Source: Clostridiales bacterium
Lineage (GTDB): Bacteria > Bacillota > Clostridia > Saccharofermentanales > Saccharofermentanaceae
Assembly (NCBI GenBank): GCA_017561715.1
Contig: JAFZBN010000020.1
Coordinates: 1-43,173, forward strand
DNA length: 43,173 bases
Reading direction: 5' to 3'
Shown: piece by piece, positions 34,309-43,173 of the stretch
Layout: every line of letters starts with the position of its first letter
Position numbering within the stretch: position 1 is the stretch's first letter
Notes under the pieces: generated by a model
What the model was told of the DNA's origin: nothing
The model's input: the letters and a program-made list of their open reading frames with translations, nothing else
Databases searched by the model: none
Program-made: the position numbers and the translations under genes

Positions 34309-35187
34309 TTACAAGCTATTGTTCAGGATCTTCTGAATCGCTTTCCAGGTCATGTACATGGAGATGTATCCGATAAAACCGAATGAGAAAAGCAGATACA
34401 GAATGACCATGATCGCATATCCCGTCGATCCGAACTGGAATACAAGCATGAACGGAAGAGCAATGAACAGGATCAACTGGACAAGAAATACCAAAAGCGC
34501 GACCGGAAAATTCTGGACGGCCATGAGAGCCGCGTTCTTGTAGACATCCTTAAATGACAGTTCAACACAAGCGATCAAAGGATATACAAACAACTGCATA
34601 CAGCACCAGAACGAAAGCAGACAGAAGAAGAAAGATTTCGCTGCCGTCGCAGCCATTCCGGACCACATGGCACCACTCTGATAAAAACCGATGTTATAGA
34701 TCAAAACGATCGTAACGAGCAAAGAAATGACAGAAGCCCCGATCGATCTCTTCCAGTTGTCTTTCAGGCCTTTTTTAATATCTGCCTTAAAGTCGTTTTC
34801 GCCGATCAGAACATTCTTGAAGTAGTAGCTTACAGCAGAACAGAACGGACCGTTGGTAACAAGTCCGAGTCCGCAAAGCGCGAAAGAACTGATCATGCAC
34901 ATGAGATAGTAGATGTTATTGACCGATTCATCCGTGACAAGTGACTTGTCAATGAGACCGGTATCCAAAATGGCCTCCTTCAATTTGTCAGGAAGGAAAA
35001 ACGGAAATACCATCGGGACAAAAAGCATGACCACGCAAAGCGCAATGACAAAAACAAGCATGTTTCCGACAAGCAGAAATGCGTTACCACCAAATACTTT
35101 GCCATAGTCTCTGCCAAAAGAACGGAAAAAGCCCTTTTTCTTCTCTACTTTATCCCAGTCTCCCGAAATCAGCGGTTGTTGATTCAT
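34309..35187 (-). CDS. YesL/DUF624-like polytopic membrane protein
   Basis: The 292-residue protein has a soluble basic N-terminus (DWDKVEKKKGFFRSFGRDYGK) and about six hydrophobic segments, near residues 37-67, 88-112, 154-174, 184-208, 228-250 and 254-280. The FGRDYGKVFGGNAFLL start and overall layout resemble YesL/DUF624 proteins, often found near sugar transport genes but of unknown function; the match is by pattern only. Its start overlaps trmFO by four bases, so it is probably co-transcribed with it. It lies just upstream of the signalling cassette and might be a membrane partner, but there is no direct evidence. Confidence 0.65.
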   Translation of the reverse strand: MNQQPLISGDWDKVEKKKGFFRSFGRDYGKVFGGNAFLLVGNMLVFVIALCVVMLFVPMVFPFFLPDKLKEAILDTGLIDKSLVTDESVNNIYYLMCMISSFALCGLGLVTNGPFCSAVSYYFKNVLIGENDFKADIKKGLKDNWKRSIGASVISLLVTIVLIYNIGFYQSGAMWSGMAATAAKSFFFCLLSFWCCMQLFVYPLIACVELSFKDVYKNAALMAVQNFPVALLVFLVQLILFIALPFMLVFQFGSTGYAIMVILYLLFSFGFIGYISMYMTWKAIQKILNNSL

Positions 35188-36515
35188 TTCCTTAACATCT
35201 CCATCTTTTCATTGTTGACGCGCACTTCAGCAAGCGCACGCTCGGCATATGCCATATTCTTCTCTTTCTTTTTGCCCTTGACCTTATATCCCAGAGGCGC
35301 GACCAGACCGAAATTCGCATTCATCGGTGCGAAGTGCTTTACGTTGCGGTCGGAAATATAAGCTGCCATCGCGCCGATCATGGTCTCCGCAGAGAATGTG
35401 ACCGAACTTTCTTTCTCAAGCGCGGAAAGAGCCGCATAATATCCCGCCAGATAGCCTGATGCCGTAGATTCGATATAACCCTCTACACCGGTGATCTGTC
35501 CGGCAAAGAAAACCTTCGGATCGTCCTTCATTCTATACTCGGATGTAAGGAGTTTCGGTGATTCGATATATGTATTTCTGTGCATGACACCGTATCTTGA
35601 GAACTCGGCATTCTGAAGTCCCGGGATCATCTGGAATACGCGTTTTTGTTCAGGAAACTTGAGTCTCGTCTGAAATCCGACGATGTTATAGATCGAAGCA
35701 CTTCTGTCATCTTGACGGAGCTGAACACAAGCATACGGTTCTTCTCCTGTTCTGGGATCGATCAAGCCGACCGGCTTCAGAGGTCCGAAACGCATCGTGT
35801 CGTAACCGCGCTTGGCCATTGTCTCGATCGGCATACAGCCCTCAAATACAGTTTCTTTATCAAAGCCCTTTACATCAGCCAGTTCCGCGGTAGTAAGAGC
35901 CTCGTAGAAACGGCGGTATTCTTCTTCATTCATCGGGCAGTTCAGATAGTCATCGCCGCCTTTTCCGTAGCGAGACATCGCAAAGCAGATCGATCTGTCG
36001 ATACTGGCCTCAGTAACGATCGGAGCAGCCGCGTCGAAAAAGTGCATATCCTGATGGCCGATCTTTTCCATGATGCTGTCATAAAGATCGCCGTCTGTAA
36101 GAGGACCGGTAGCTATGACCACGATCCCGTCGTCGGGAATACTGTGGATCTCATCGTAGATCACTTCGATATTCGGATCCTCGAGGATCGTTTTTGTGAT
36201 ATATCCGGAAAACTCCTCACGATCAACGGCAAGTGCGCCACCTGCCGGGACCTGACTCTTATCCGCAGATTTCATGATCAAAGAACCGAGAATGCGAAGT
36301 TCTTCCTTCAGAAGACCGACACCGTTTTCCAGTTGATTCGATCGAAGTGAATTGCTGCAGACGAGTTCCGCAAAGCCGTCAGTATGGTGAGCGGGGCTCT
36401 TTCTTACCGGCTTCATCTCATAAAGGCGAACCTTCACCCCGAGACGAGATGCCTGATACGCCGCCTCAGATCCAGCCAGACCGGCTCCGATGATCGTTAT
36501 CTGTGGAACGTCCAT
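35184..36515 (-). CDS. trmFO: Methylenetetrahydrofolate-tRNA-(uracil-5-)-methyltransferase TrmFO
   Basis: Folate- and FAD-dependent enzyme that makes 5-methyluridine at position 54 in the T loop of tRNA. The 443-residue protein starts with the FAD motif IIGAGLAGSEAAYQ, followed by YEMKPVRKSPAHHTDGFAELVCSNSLR, split here as YEMKPVRKSPAHHTD and GFAELVCSNSLR, which carries a conserved Cys. QITGVEGYIESTASG and the C-terminal HFAPMNANFGLV are further signatures. It follows topA by three bases, the usual Firmicute order. Confidence 0.97.
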   Translation of the reverse strand: MDVPQITIIGAGLAGSEAAYQASRLGVKVRLYEMKPVRKSPAHHTDGFAELVCSNSLRSNQLENGVGLLKEELRILGSLIMKSADKSQVPAGGALAVDREEFSGYITKTILEDPNIEVIYDEIHSIPDDGIVVIATGPLTDGDLYDSIMEKIGHQDMHFFDAAAPIVTEASIDRSICFAMSRYGKGGDDYLNCPMNEEEYRRFYEALTTAELADVKGFDKETVFEGCMPIETMAKRGYDTMRFGPLKPVGLIDPRTGEEPYACVQLRQDDRSASIYNIVGFQTRLKFPEQKRVFQMIPGLQNAEFSRYGVMHRNTYIESPKLLTSEYRMKDDPKVFFAGQITGVEGYIESTASGYLAGYYAALSALEKESSVTFSAETMIGAMAAYISDRNVKHFAPMNANFGLVAPLGYKVKGKKKEKNMAYAERALAEVRVNNEKMEMLRK

Positions 36516-36518
36516 ATA

Positions 36519-38723
36519 TTAAGCCTCTTGCTCAGTCTTCGAAGATTTCTTTTTTGTACTCTTCTTCTCTTTTGCCGGCTTGGATTCATCCTCTGACTTT
36601 GAGGACTTCTTAGCAGTATTCTTCGGGCACTCCGGGTTTGCGCACTTCGGATAAGCGCGTCCACGGAATCTCTTCCAAACCATATAAGAACCACAGGTAT
36701 CGCATTTCTGACCTTCTACAGGCAGATACCAGCTGATGAAGGCGCATTCCGGATCGGAACCCTTCTTATCACAGGTATAGAAGACTCTTCCCTTGTATTT
36801 ATTCGAACGGTGCGAAACAAGACCTGAACCGCAGAGCGGGCAGGAGCCTTTTACCGTTACTTCAACATTTCGAGTATACTTGCACTCCGGAAAATGAGAA
36901 CATGCGACAAACTGACCGTAACGGCCTTCCTTGATGATCAGATCGCCACCGCAATCCGGGCACTTCTCACCGGTCTGCTTTTCTTCCATCTTTACTTTGG
37001 AAACATCTGAACTTGCCTTGAGGATAAGTTCATGGAAAGGCGGATAGAATTCACCGAGGACTTTGACCCAGTCTTTCTTTCCGACTTCGATTTCATCGAG
37101 TTTGGATTCCATGTCCGCCGTAAAGGAGACATCAACGATCTCCGTAAAGTTATCGGAAAGGAGCAAAGTAACGACCTTGCCGAGCTCTGTCGGATAGATG
37201 ATCTTACCCTTTTTATCGATGTAATTTCTCTCAAGAATAGTCGAGATCGTCGGCGCATATGTAGAAGGACGTCCGATACCCTTTTCTTCCAGAGTCTTGA
37301 TCAACGTTGCTTCAGTGAATCTTGCCGGCGGAAGAGTAAACTTCTGTTCGGACTTAATGTCGATCAGGTCAAGTGCCTGTCCGTCAGTAAGATCCGGCAG
37401 TTTTGCTTTCACATTCTTATCGTCGTCAACAGTTTCTTCGGCAACATCAGCGTAAGCCGCAAGGAAGCCCTGGAACTGAACCGTTTCACCCTGAGCGCGG
37501 AAGATAGAGTTCTGGCAGATAACATCAAGAGATACTGTGTCTACTTCGGCAGACGCCATCTGAGATGCAAGGAAACGATCCCAGATCAGCTTATAAAGTC
37601 TGTACTGATCAACACTCAAAGAGGAACGGATCGATTCAGGATCAAGTTCAAAGTGCGCAGGACGGATCGCTTCGTGCGCGTCCTGAGCGGAGTTCTTATT
37701 CGAATACTTTCTCGGAGACTTCGGGAGATACTTCTCACCATACTTTTCGGAGATCAGTCTTCTTGCCGCTGTCATAGCCTCATCCGATACACGAACGGAG
37801 TCTGTACGGATATAGGAAACGAGAGCAACCTGACCTTGGCCGCTGATCTCAACACCTTCATAGAGCTGCTGAGCTACGCTCATGGTCTTTCTGGATGTAA
37901 AGCTGATTCTTCTGGAGGCTTCCTGCTGCAGAGTACTTGTAGTAAACGGTGCAAAAGGCTGACGGTGCTTTCTGCCCTTCTTTACGGAATCGACAGAATA
38001 ATCACCATTCTTGATCTTTGCAAGAAGAGCATCTGTTTCTTCTTTGCTCGAGATCTTTACCTTCTCGATCTTTCCGTTCTTCTTTTCACCATGGTATCTG
38101 GCTTTAAACGGGAAGCTTACATTCTTCGGAGAAAGCTCGGCATTGATATTCCAGTATTCTTCCGGAACAAACGCTTCGATCTCTTTTTCTCTGTCAACAA
38201 CAAGCTTGGTTGCGACGGACTGTACACGTCCTGCGGAAAGGCCCTTGCGAACCTTGCTCCAAAGGAGCGGACTTAATTCGTAACCTACGAGTCTGTCAAG
38301 AATTCTTCTTGCCTGCTGAGCATTTACAAGGTCGATATCGATCTTTCTGGGAGACATGATCGCGTTTTTGATCGCCTTTTCAGTGATCTCGTTAAAAGAA
38401 ATACGGCAATCATCATCAAGGTCAATGTTCAGGACCTTTGCAATGTGCCATGCAATCGCTTCACCCTCGCGGTCAGGGTCCGTTGCGATATATACGCGGT
38501 CTGCAGCACCTGCAAGATCCTTAAGTTCACGGATGACCTTCTCTTTTCCGCGCATATTGATGTAGGTCGGTTTGAAATCACGTCGAACATCGACACCCAT
38601 CGTCGATGAAGGAAGATCTCGGATATGACCTACCGAAGCAGCGATCTTAAATTCTTTTCCCAAATAGCGGCCGATGGTCTTCGCCTTCGCCGGGGACTCT
38701 ACAATTACTAGGTTTTTGCTCAT
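36519..38723 (-). CDS. topA: DNA topoisomerase I (type IA)
   Basis: Relaxes negative supercoils. The 734-residue protein has the TOPRIM domain (VESPAKAKTIG with Glu9; TDPDREGE with Asp82 and Asp84) and the active-site Tyr304 in SYIRTDSVRVS. Three C-terminal four-cysteine zinc ribbons follow, starting at CPDCGG, CPLCGS and CDTCGS. The last 35 residues are a Lys/Ser/Glu-rich tail. AGGAG lies eleven bases before the ATG. It sits between dprA and trmFO, as in many Firmicutes, but has its own strong promoter inside the end of dprA. Confidence 0.97.
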   Translation of the reverse strand: MSKNLVIVESPAKAKTIGRYLGKEFKIAASVGHIRDLPSSTMGVDVRRDFKPTYINMRGKEKVIRELKDLAGAADRVYIATDPDREGEAIAWHIAKVLNIDLDDDCRISFNEITEKAIKNAIMSPRKIDIDLVNAQQARRILDRLVGYELSPLLWSKVRKGLSAGRVQSVATKLVVDREKEIEAFVPEEYWNINAELSPKNVSFPFKARYHGEKKNGKIEKVKISSKEETDALLAKIKNGDYSVDSVKKGRKHRQPFAPFTTSTLQQEASRRISFTSRKTMSVAQQLYEGVEISGQGQVALVSYIRTDSVRVSDEAMTAARRLISEKYGEKYLPKSPRKYSNKNSAQDAHEAIRPAHFELDPESIRSSLSVDQYRLYKLIWDRFLASQMASAEVDTVSLDVICQNSIFRAQGETVQFQGFLAAYADVAEETVDDDKNVKAKLPDLTDGQALDLIDIKSEQKFTLPPARFTEATLIKTLEEKGIGRPSTYAPTISTILERNYIDKKGKIIYPTELGKVVTLLLSDNFTEIVDVSFTADMESKLDEIEVGKKDWVKVLGEFYPPFHELILKASSDVSKVKMEEKQTGEKCPDCGGDLIIKEGRYGQFVACSHFPECKYTRNVEVTVKGSCPLCGSGLVSHRSNKYKGRVFYTCDKKGSDPECAFISWYLPVEGQKCDTCGSYMVWKRFRGRAYPKCANPECPKNTAKKSSKSEDESKPAKEKKSTKKKSSKTEQEA

Positions 38724-38763
38724 GTCTGGCTAAACTCCTGTTGAAAATTCTTGACAGTAATTA

Positions 38764-38792
38764 TATATAATTCATTATATGCGAATTGTCAA
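38764..38792 (-). promoter_or_regulatory. Putative promoter of topA, inside the 3' end of dprA
   Basis: On the minus strand, TTGACA (38787-38792), exactly 17 bases, then TATATA (38764-38769). The -10 region overlaps a perfect 14-base palindrome AATTATATATAATT (38759-38772). A second TTGACA (38751-38756) faces it from the plus strand. Confidence 0.6.
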
Positions 38793-39944
38793 AACATATT
38801 TTTGCCGTTCACGAGTAACCGTGCCATCCAGTTCCATCTTCCCAAGCTCTTGAATTACGGATCTGTATGGGAGCCCGCTTTCTCTTACGATCTCATCGAC
38901 AGAAAGCTCACAGGAACTAAGATAATCGACCAGGATCCGCCTGATTTCATCTGAAGTGATCGAATCAGGAGCGTCTTTGATCTTTCTTTCCAGAACTTTC
39001 CGGTCATACACATCCTTGATCTCTTCCAGTTCCCGGAAAAACACGGCTTTGGCTAGGTAGGCCAGGATATCTTCGGGTTCGATCGCGACAGAAGCTCCAT
39101 CACGAAGAAGTGACAGATTACCCTCGGCCGTTTCCGAATAGATAATGCTGGGGATCGCAAACACCTCCCTTCCCTGCGCGGCAGCAAAGCTTGCGGTATG
39201 AAGTGTTCCGCTGTTCTTTCCTGCTTCAGTGATGAGCACACAGTCAGATAGTGCCGAAAGGATTCTGTTTCTCGCGGGAAAGTACTTCCTGATCGGATCC
39301 TGACCGGGAATCAGCTCGGACAGCAAAAGTCCTTCTTTCGAGATCCGCTCAAACAGTTCTCGATTCTCTTTGGGGTAGATGCGGTCAAGACCACACGGCA
39401 TAACGGCGATCGTTTTTCCTCCTGCCGAAAGGCATCCTTCATGAGCGTATGTATCTACGCCTCTGGCAAGCCCGCTGACGATCACAAGATCATGACGGGA
39501 AAGTTTTTCGGCAAACTCTTTTGTGACACGCCTCCCATATACAGACGGGCGTCTTGTTCCGACAATACATACTCTGGACTTTTTCTCATCGATAAGGGAA
39601 ATATCTCCCTTGTAATACAGCACGAGAGGCATATTGGTAAGATTCTGCATGTACCCGGGATATAAAGGATCCAGACGATCAATCGCTTTGATTTGATGGT
39701 CGGATACATAATTCACGTACGTTTCAAACTTAAGATATACTTCGCTTTTCTGAAATTTCGCCAGTCGGTCCATCTGATCGGGAGAAAGAGTATCTGAATT
39801 CATCACGCTTTCATGCTGATCCCAGAATGATTCGATCGATCCGAGCCCTTCTCTGGAAATAACACTTAATATTTGATTCCCCGTCATGATGTGATTCGCC
39901 ATAAGAAGTGAGCAAAACAGATCCGAAGCCAGTTTTGTATCCAT
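38775..39944 (-). CDS. dprA: DNA processing protein DprA
   Basis: Protects incoming single-stranded DNA and loads RecA during transformation. The 389-residue protein has an N-terminal helical SAM-like domain, the Rossmann fold with VGTRRPSVYGRRV, SGLARGVDTYAHEG, FPARNRILSALSD and EAGKNSGTLHTA, and a C-terminal winged helix (about 320-385). It follows comM by 21 bases. Presence of dprA and comM shows competence-related functions but not that the organism is transformable; comEA, comEC and pilus genes are not in the window. Confidence 0.95.
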   Translation of the reverse strand: MDTKLASDLFCSLLMANHIMTGNQILSVISREGLGSIESFWDQHESVMNSDTLSPDQMDRLAKFQKSEVYLKFETYVNYVSDHQIKAIDRLDPLYPGYMQNLTNMPLVLYYKGDISLIDEKKSRVCIVGTRRPSVYGRRVTKEFAEKLSRHDLVIVSGLARGVDTYAHEGCLSAGGKTIAVMPCGLDRIYPKENRELFERISKEGLLLSELIPGQDPIRKYFPARNRILSALSDCVLITEAGKNSGTLHTASFAAAQGREVFAIPSIIYSETAEGNLSLLRDGASVAIEPEDILAYLAKAVFFRELEEIKDVYDRKVLERKIKDAPDSITSDEIRRILVDYLSSCELSVDEIVRESGLPYRSVIQELGKMELDGTVTRERQKYVLTIRI

Positions 39945-39965
39945 GCCGTTCTACCTCCCTTTGTG

Positions 39966-41522
39966 TCACTTTTTCTCTCCCCAATTAGGAAGGCGGAATG
40001 ATACGGCTTCCACGATATGCTCGGTCTTGACGTCCCGTTCGTCGTCCATATCCGCGATCGTCCGTGAAAGCCTGACCATTCTCTGCAGCCCTCGAACCGA
40101 AAGCTGCATCTGATGGGCGACCATGGCCGCATACTCCATCTCTTTCTGGCCCAGCCTGAAGAGTTCTCCCAGATTGTTCTCCCGGCATTCTCCGTTTCTC
40201 ACAGGAGCGATACCCGCTTGCTTACATCGTTCATACTGTCTTTCCCAGACTTCTTCCACTCGTTTTCTCCATACGGGGCTTTTAGGAGAATAGTCACCTT
40301 TCATTGTTTCAAGTAATGAATCTTCACTTATGTGATTAAGCGGGCAATATATATCCATCCGATCGAGGAGGGCGCCGCTTACTTTTCCCTGATACGAAGT
40401 GATCATGGATGGAGAACAAGTGCATTCCGACGGTGATTCCAGACACTTGCCGCACCTGCACGGATTCATGGCCCCGATCAGCATGAATCTGGCAGGAAAT
40501 ACATTGGTACAGTTATTTCTGGATACTTTCATCTCCCCGGTCTCGATGGGTACCCGAAGAAGATCCAGGACTTTTGGTGAAAACTCAGGTAGTTCATCTA
40601 GAAACAGTATCCCGTTTAATGCCCGTGATATCTCTCCGGGAACGGCATTTCTCCCGCCTCCGACCATGGCGGACGGGGTACATGTGTGATGGACATATCG
40701 GAAAGGCCTTTCTCTTGAAACAATGCTCTCTTTGGACAGGACAGAAAGAGCACTCTCTACGCGCAGAAGTTCGATCTTTTCCTCGATCGTCAAAGGCGGA
40801 AGGATGCCTTGAAGGATCCTCGCAGACAAGGATTTGCCGGTTCCGGGAGATCCGACGAGCAGCATATTGTGAAAGCCTGAGGCAGCAAGAGTGATCGCGC
40901 GAAGCGCAGCCGGCTGGCCCCGCAATGTCGAAATGTCTACTGAAGGATCGGGAAGATCTTCATCTAACGGATATAATGGATCGATCTCATTTTCATTCGA
41001 TATCCCGGACATCACGGATATGGCTTCGACCAGAGTCTCAACTCCTTCAACCTTCACTCCGAGAAGATAAGCTTCGTCCATATCTTTTCTCGGAACGATA
41101 CAGGTGTTGGTGTTCTCATTTTCAAGGCATAAAAGACGAGAAACGCTTCCGGGCACGGCACGAACTTCGCCGGTAAGTGATAATTCACCGTATATCACAA
41201 CATCATTCACCTGCTGTTTCACCTGCCCTGTAGCAAGTAGGATCGCCATCGCGATCGCAAGGTCAAAGGAAGATCCGGATTTATGCAGGTACGCCGGGGA
41301 GATATTTACAAGAAGACGCTGATTCGGGAAAGTAAATCCACAGGACCGGATACTGGCACGAACTCTTTCTTTGGCTTCACGGATCGAGGAGTCGCCAAGG
41401 CCTACCACTTCAAAGCTCGGAAGCCCGGGGAAGATCGATGCCTCGACTTCGGCGACCATTCCTTCCAGGCCCTGAAGATATAAGGTCTTCACTCTTGCGT
41501 TTTTGGGAGAGATCTGCGTCAT
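39966..41522 (-). CDS. comM: ComM/YifB-family Mg chelatase-like AAA+ ATPase
   Basis: Hexameric helicase of the ComM family, which promotes branch migration when transformed DNA is integrated. The 518-residue protein has an N-terminal Lon-protease-like fold (LQGLEGMVAEVEASIFPGLP start and a GLGDSSIREAKERVRA block, here split), Walker A GSPGTGKS near residue 222, Walker B ILFLDELPEFSP, and the zinc-like CRCGKCLESPSECTC insertion followed by GKVSGALLDRMDIY. The order comM-dprA-topA is common. GGAGG lies six bases before the ATG. Confidence 0.93.
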   Translation of the reverse strand: MTQISPKNARVKTLYLQGLEGMVAEVEASIFPGLPSFEVVGLGDSSIREAKERVRASIRSCGFTFPNQRLLVNISPAYLHKSGSSFDLAIAMAILLATGQVKQQVNDVVIYGELSLTGEVRAVPGSVSRLLCLENENTNTCIVPRKDMDEAYLLGVKVEGVETLVEAISVMSGISNENEIDPLYPLDEDLPDPSVDISTLRGQPAALRAITLAASGFHNMLLVGSPGTGKSLSARILQGILPPLTIEEKIELLRVESALSVLSKESIVSRERPFRYVHHTCTPSAMVGGGRNAVPGEISRALNGILFLDELPEFSPKVLDLLRVPIETGEMKVSRNNCTNVFPARFMLIGAMNPCRCGKCLESPSECTCSPSMITSYQGKVSGALLDRMDIYCPLNHISEDSLLETMKGDYSPKSPVWRKRVEEVWERQYERCKQAGIAPVRNGECRENNLGELFRLGQKEMEYAAMVAHQMQLSVRGLQRMVRLSRTIADMDDERDVKTEHIVEAVSFRLPNWGEKK

Positions 41523-41598
41523 TTCGTGCCTCCTGCATAGGATTTACATGAGTTTACTCTTTCCCTTTTTGTATATCTGCCGTTTTTTCCGACAAAGC

Positions 41599-41626
41599 AC
41601 GACAAAAGTACGAAATGTGCTATAAT
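41599..41626 (+). promoter_or_regulatory. Putative promoter of ychF
   Basis: ACGACA (41599-41604), 16 bases, then a perfect TATAAT (41621-41626), 46 bases before the ATG. GAGGT is six bases before the start codon. The 150-base gap shared with divergent comM shows no other clear element. Confidence 0.5.
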
Positions 41627-41672
41627 ATGGCGTTGATATATAAATCTAAATATATAGAGATGAGGTCATTTC

Positions 41673-42764
41673 ATGAAACTTGGTATTGTTGGTTTGCCGA
41701 ACGTCGGCAAGAGCACTCTTTTTAACGCAATCACAAAGGCCGGCGCAGAATCCGCAAACTACCCTTTCTGTACGATCGAACCGAATGTCGGTGTAGTTTC
41801 CGTTCCGGACAGCCGTCTTGATGAACTTGCCAAGATGTATAATCCGGAAAAATACACTCCGGCCGTTATTGAATTCGTTGATATCGCAGGTCTCGTCCGT
41901 GGCGCAAGCAAGGGTGAAGGTCTCGGAAACAAGTTCCTGGCAAACATCCGCGAAGTAGACGCGATCGTTCACGTCGTCCGCTGCTTCGATGACTCCAATG
42001 TCGTTCACGTCGATGGCGGTGCGGATCCGAAGCGCGATATCGAAACCATTGAACTTGAGCTCATCCTTTCCGATATGGAATATATGGACCGTCGTCTGGA
42101 CAAAGTCAGAAAGATGATGAAAGGCGGCGACAAGAAGTTCCAGGCCGAACTCGACTGTTACGAAAAGATCGCAAAGACTCTCGAGGAAGAAAAGCCGGCA
42201 CGCTCTCTTACTTTTGACGAAGAAGAATCAGAATTCCTGAAGGATCTGGCTCTCCTTACACTTAAGCCTGTGCTCTATGTAGCCAACATCGCCGAGAGCG
42301 ATATTTCCAACCCGGATATCGACTATGTTAAAACTGTACAGGAGATCGCCGCACGCTCCGGTGAGGAATGCGTCGTGATCTCTGCCAAGATCGAAGAAGA
42401 GATCGCGATGCTCGATCCGGAAGAAAAGGCCATGTTCCTTGAAGAACTCGGTCTTTCCCAGTCCGGCCTTGATAAGATGATCCAGGCAAGCTACAAACTC
42501 TTAGGTCTTATCTCCTACCTGACAGCTGGTCCGCAGGAAGTACGCGCATGGACGATCAAGAACGGAACTAAGGCACCTCAGGCTGCCGGTAAGATCCACT
42601 CGGATTTTGAGCGTGGATTTATCCGTGCCGAGGTCGTTGCTTTTGATGACCTGATGGCATGCGGAACATATACTGCCGCCAAGGAAAAGGGCCTTGTAAG
42701 ATCCGAAGGTAAGGAATACGTCATGAAGGACGGAGATGTTGTTCTCTTCCGCTTCAACGTTTGA
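41673..42764 (+). CDS. ychF: Redox-regulated ATPase YchF (Obg family)
   Basis: Universally conserved P-loop protein that hydrolyses ATP rather than GTP and binds ribosomes. The 363-residue protein has G1 GLPNVGKS (7-14), FCTIEPNVG (switch I), the G3 motif [20 protein letters not shown] and NIAES in place of the GTP-specific NKxD, which explains the ATP preference. The C-terminal TGS domain includes [12 protein letters not shown] and [14 protein letters not shown]. It is a single-gene unit with a good terminator. Confidence 0.97.
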   Translation: MKLGIVGLPNVGKSTLFNAITKAGAESANYPFCTIEPNVGVVSVPDSRLDELAKMYNPEKYTPAVIEFVDIAGLVRGASKGEGLGNKFLANIREVDAIVHVVRCFDDSNVVHVDGGADPKRDIETIELELILSDMEYMDRRLDKVRKMMKGGDKKFQAELDCYEKIAKTLEEEKPARSLTFDEEESEFLKDLALLTLKPVLYVANIAESDISNPDIDYVKTVQEIAARSGEECVVISAKIEEEIAMLDPEEKAMFLEELGLSQSGLDKMIQASYKLLGLISYLTAGPQEVRAWTIKNGTKAPQAAGKIHSDFERGFIRAEVVAFDDLMACGTYTAAKEKGLVRSEGKEYVMKDGDVVLFRFNV

Positions 42765-42785
42765 TCGAACTATCAGATCACAAAC

Positions 42786-42815
42786 AAAAAGGCTCCGCAT
42801 AATACGGAGCCTTTT
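42786..42815. terminator. Bidirectional intrinsic terminator between ychF and the ABC transporter gene
   Basis: AAAAAGGCTCCG and CGGAGCCTTTT form a stem around CATAATA. With A-run and T-run arms it can terminate both convergent genes. It has no sequence in common with the two large intergenic elements at 1215 and 13080. Confidence 0.9.
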
Positions 42816-42832
42816 CTTATTCATTTCCGGAC

Positions 42833-43173
42833 TTAATAGACGTCGTTCTGGATCATGTTCTTTTCTTCCCATTCGAGGTCTTCTTTCGGTTCTGCACCCT
42901 GCATATCGAGGACCTGGCGGAACTGGGTCTCATAGAGATCTCTGTAGATTCCGTTCTTTTCGAGAAGTTCCTGATGCGTACCGAGCTCGGCAACATGACC
43001 GTCCGCGATAACAACGATCTTTTCAGCCTTCATGATAGTCGAAAGTCTGTGCGCGATAACGATGGAGGTTCTGTTCTGCATCAAAACTTCAAGAGCCTCG
43101 GAGATCGCGTTTTCAGAGATCGAATCGAGGGCGCTCGTGGCCTCGTCGAGGATCAGGATCTTCGGGTCCTTGA
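42833..43173 (-). CDS. C-terminal fragment of an ABC exporter ATPase
   Basis: Only the last 113 codons are in the window; the gene runs off the right edge. The visible part is the end of an ABC nucleotide-binding domain: Walker [14 protein letters not shown], the D-loop, then the switch His in [10 protein letters not shown], followed by [20 protein letters not shown], typical of exporters of the MsbA/LmrA type where the ATPase follows a six-helix membrane domain. The substrate cannot be inferred. It ends at the shared terminator with ychF. Confidence 0.9.
   Translation of the reverse strand, partial: KDPKILILDEATSALDSISENAISEALEVLMQNRTSIVIAHRLSTIMKAEKIVVIADGHVAELGTHQELLEKNGIYRDLYETQFRQVLDMQGAEPKEDLEWEEKNMIQNDVY

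Noticed and set aside
38775..41522. Evidence that the organism is naturally transformable
   Set aside because: dprA and comM are widespread in bacteria not known to take up DNA; no uptake genes are in the window.

Overview
The window is a gene-dense bacterial chromosome segment of low-to-moderate GC. It looks like a member of the Firmicutes, class Clostridia. The evidence is the gene order efp / asp23-amaP-DUF2273 / nusB-xseA-xseB-ispA-dxs-nadK-argR-recN, the dnaG-trmK-nif3 string, the comM-dprA-topA-trmFO string, strong GGAGG ribosome binding sites, and a class A-like RNase P RNA. I cannot name the genus. There are no phage genes, insertion sequences or CRISPR arrays.

Layout. 1-105 is the start of a truncated minus-strand gene, divergent from a pseudouridine synthase (329-1216, +). 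1311-11543 is a long run of minus-strand housekeeping genes: recN, argR, nadK, dxs, ispA, xseB, xseA, nusB, the Asp23 envelope module, efp and yqeG. 11708-13057 is aspartate kinase (+). 13190-18002 (-) holds a small membrane protein, a DUF4867 protein, metY, a PfkB sugar kinase, tRNA-Lys(CTT) and a lipoprotein. The lipoprotein is coupled to a Bacteroidetes-like purM. rnpB (RNase P RNA) follows at 19103-19452. 19504-25041 (-) reads dapA-dapB-yajC-dnaG-trmK-nif3, divergent from queA-tgt (queuosine tRNA modification, +).

27355-34214 (-) is the most distinctive region. It is a compact five-gene signalling cassette with its own putative promoter. It encodes a zinc-knuckle FHA protein with a long Pro/Ala linker, a membrane-anchored PPM phosphatase, a two-pass protein joining an extracytoplasmic trypsin-like protease to a cytoplasmic FHA domain, a soluble PPM phosphatase, and a transmembrane Ser/Thr kinase with an N-terminal zinc ribbon. 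A short motif, (K/R)TVA plus a hydrophobic residue, occurs three times in the FHA protein (with a fourth, weaker match) and once in the kinase linker. These are good candidates for phospho-Thr sites read by the FHA domains. 34309-41522 (-) carries a YesL-like membrane protein, trmFO, topA, dprA and comM. The window ends with ychF (+) and the tail of an ABC exporter (-).

Other signals are a structured intergenic element present twice, each time between convergent genes and with a compensatory base-pair change; a hairpin between the Shine-Dalgarno sequence and start codon of the aspartate kinase gene; and a consensus promoter and terminator around the lone tRNA-Lys. Housekeeping gene functions are confident. 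How the signalling cassette works is inference.
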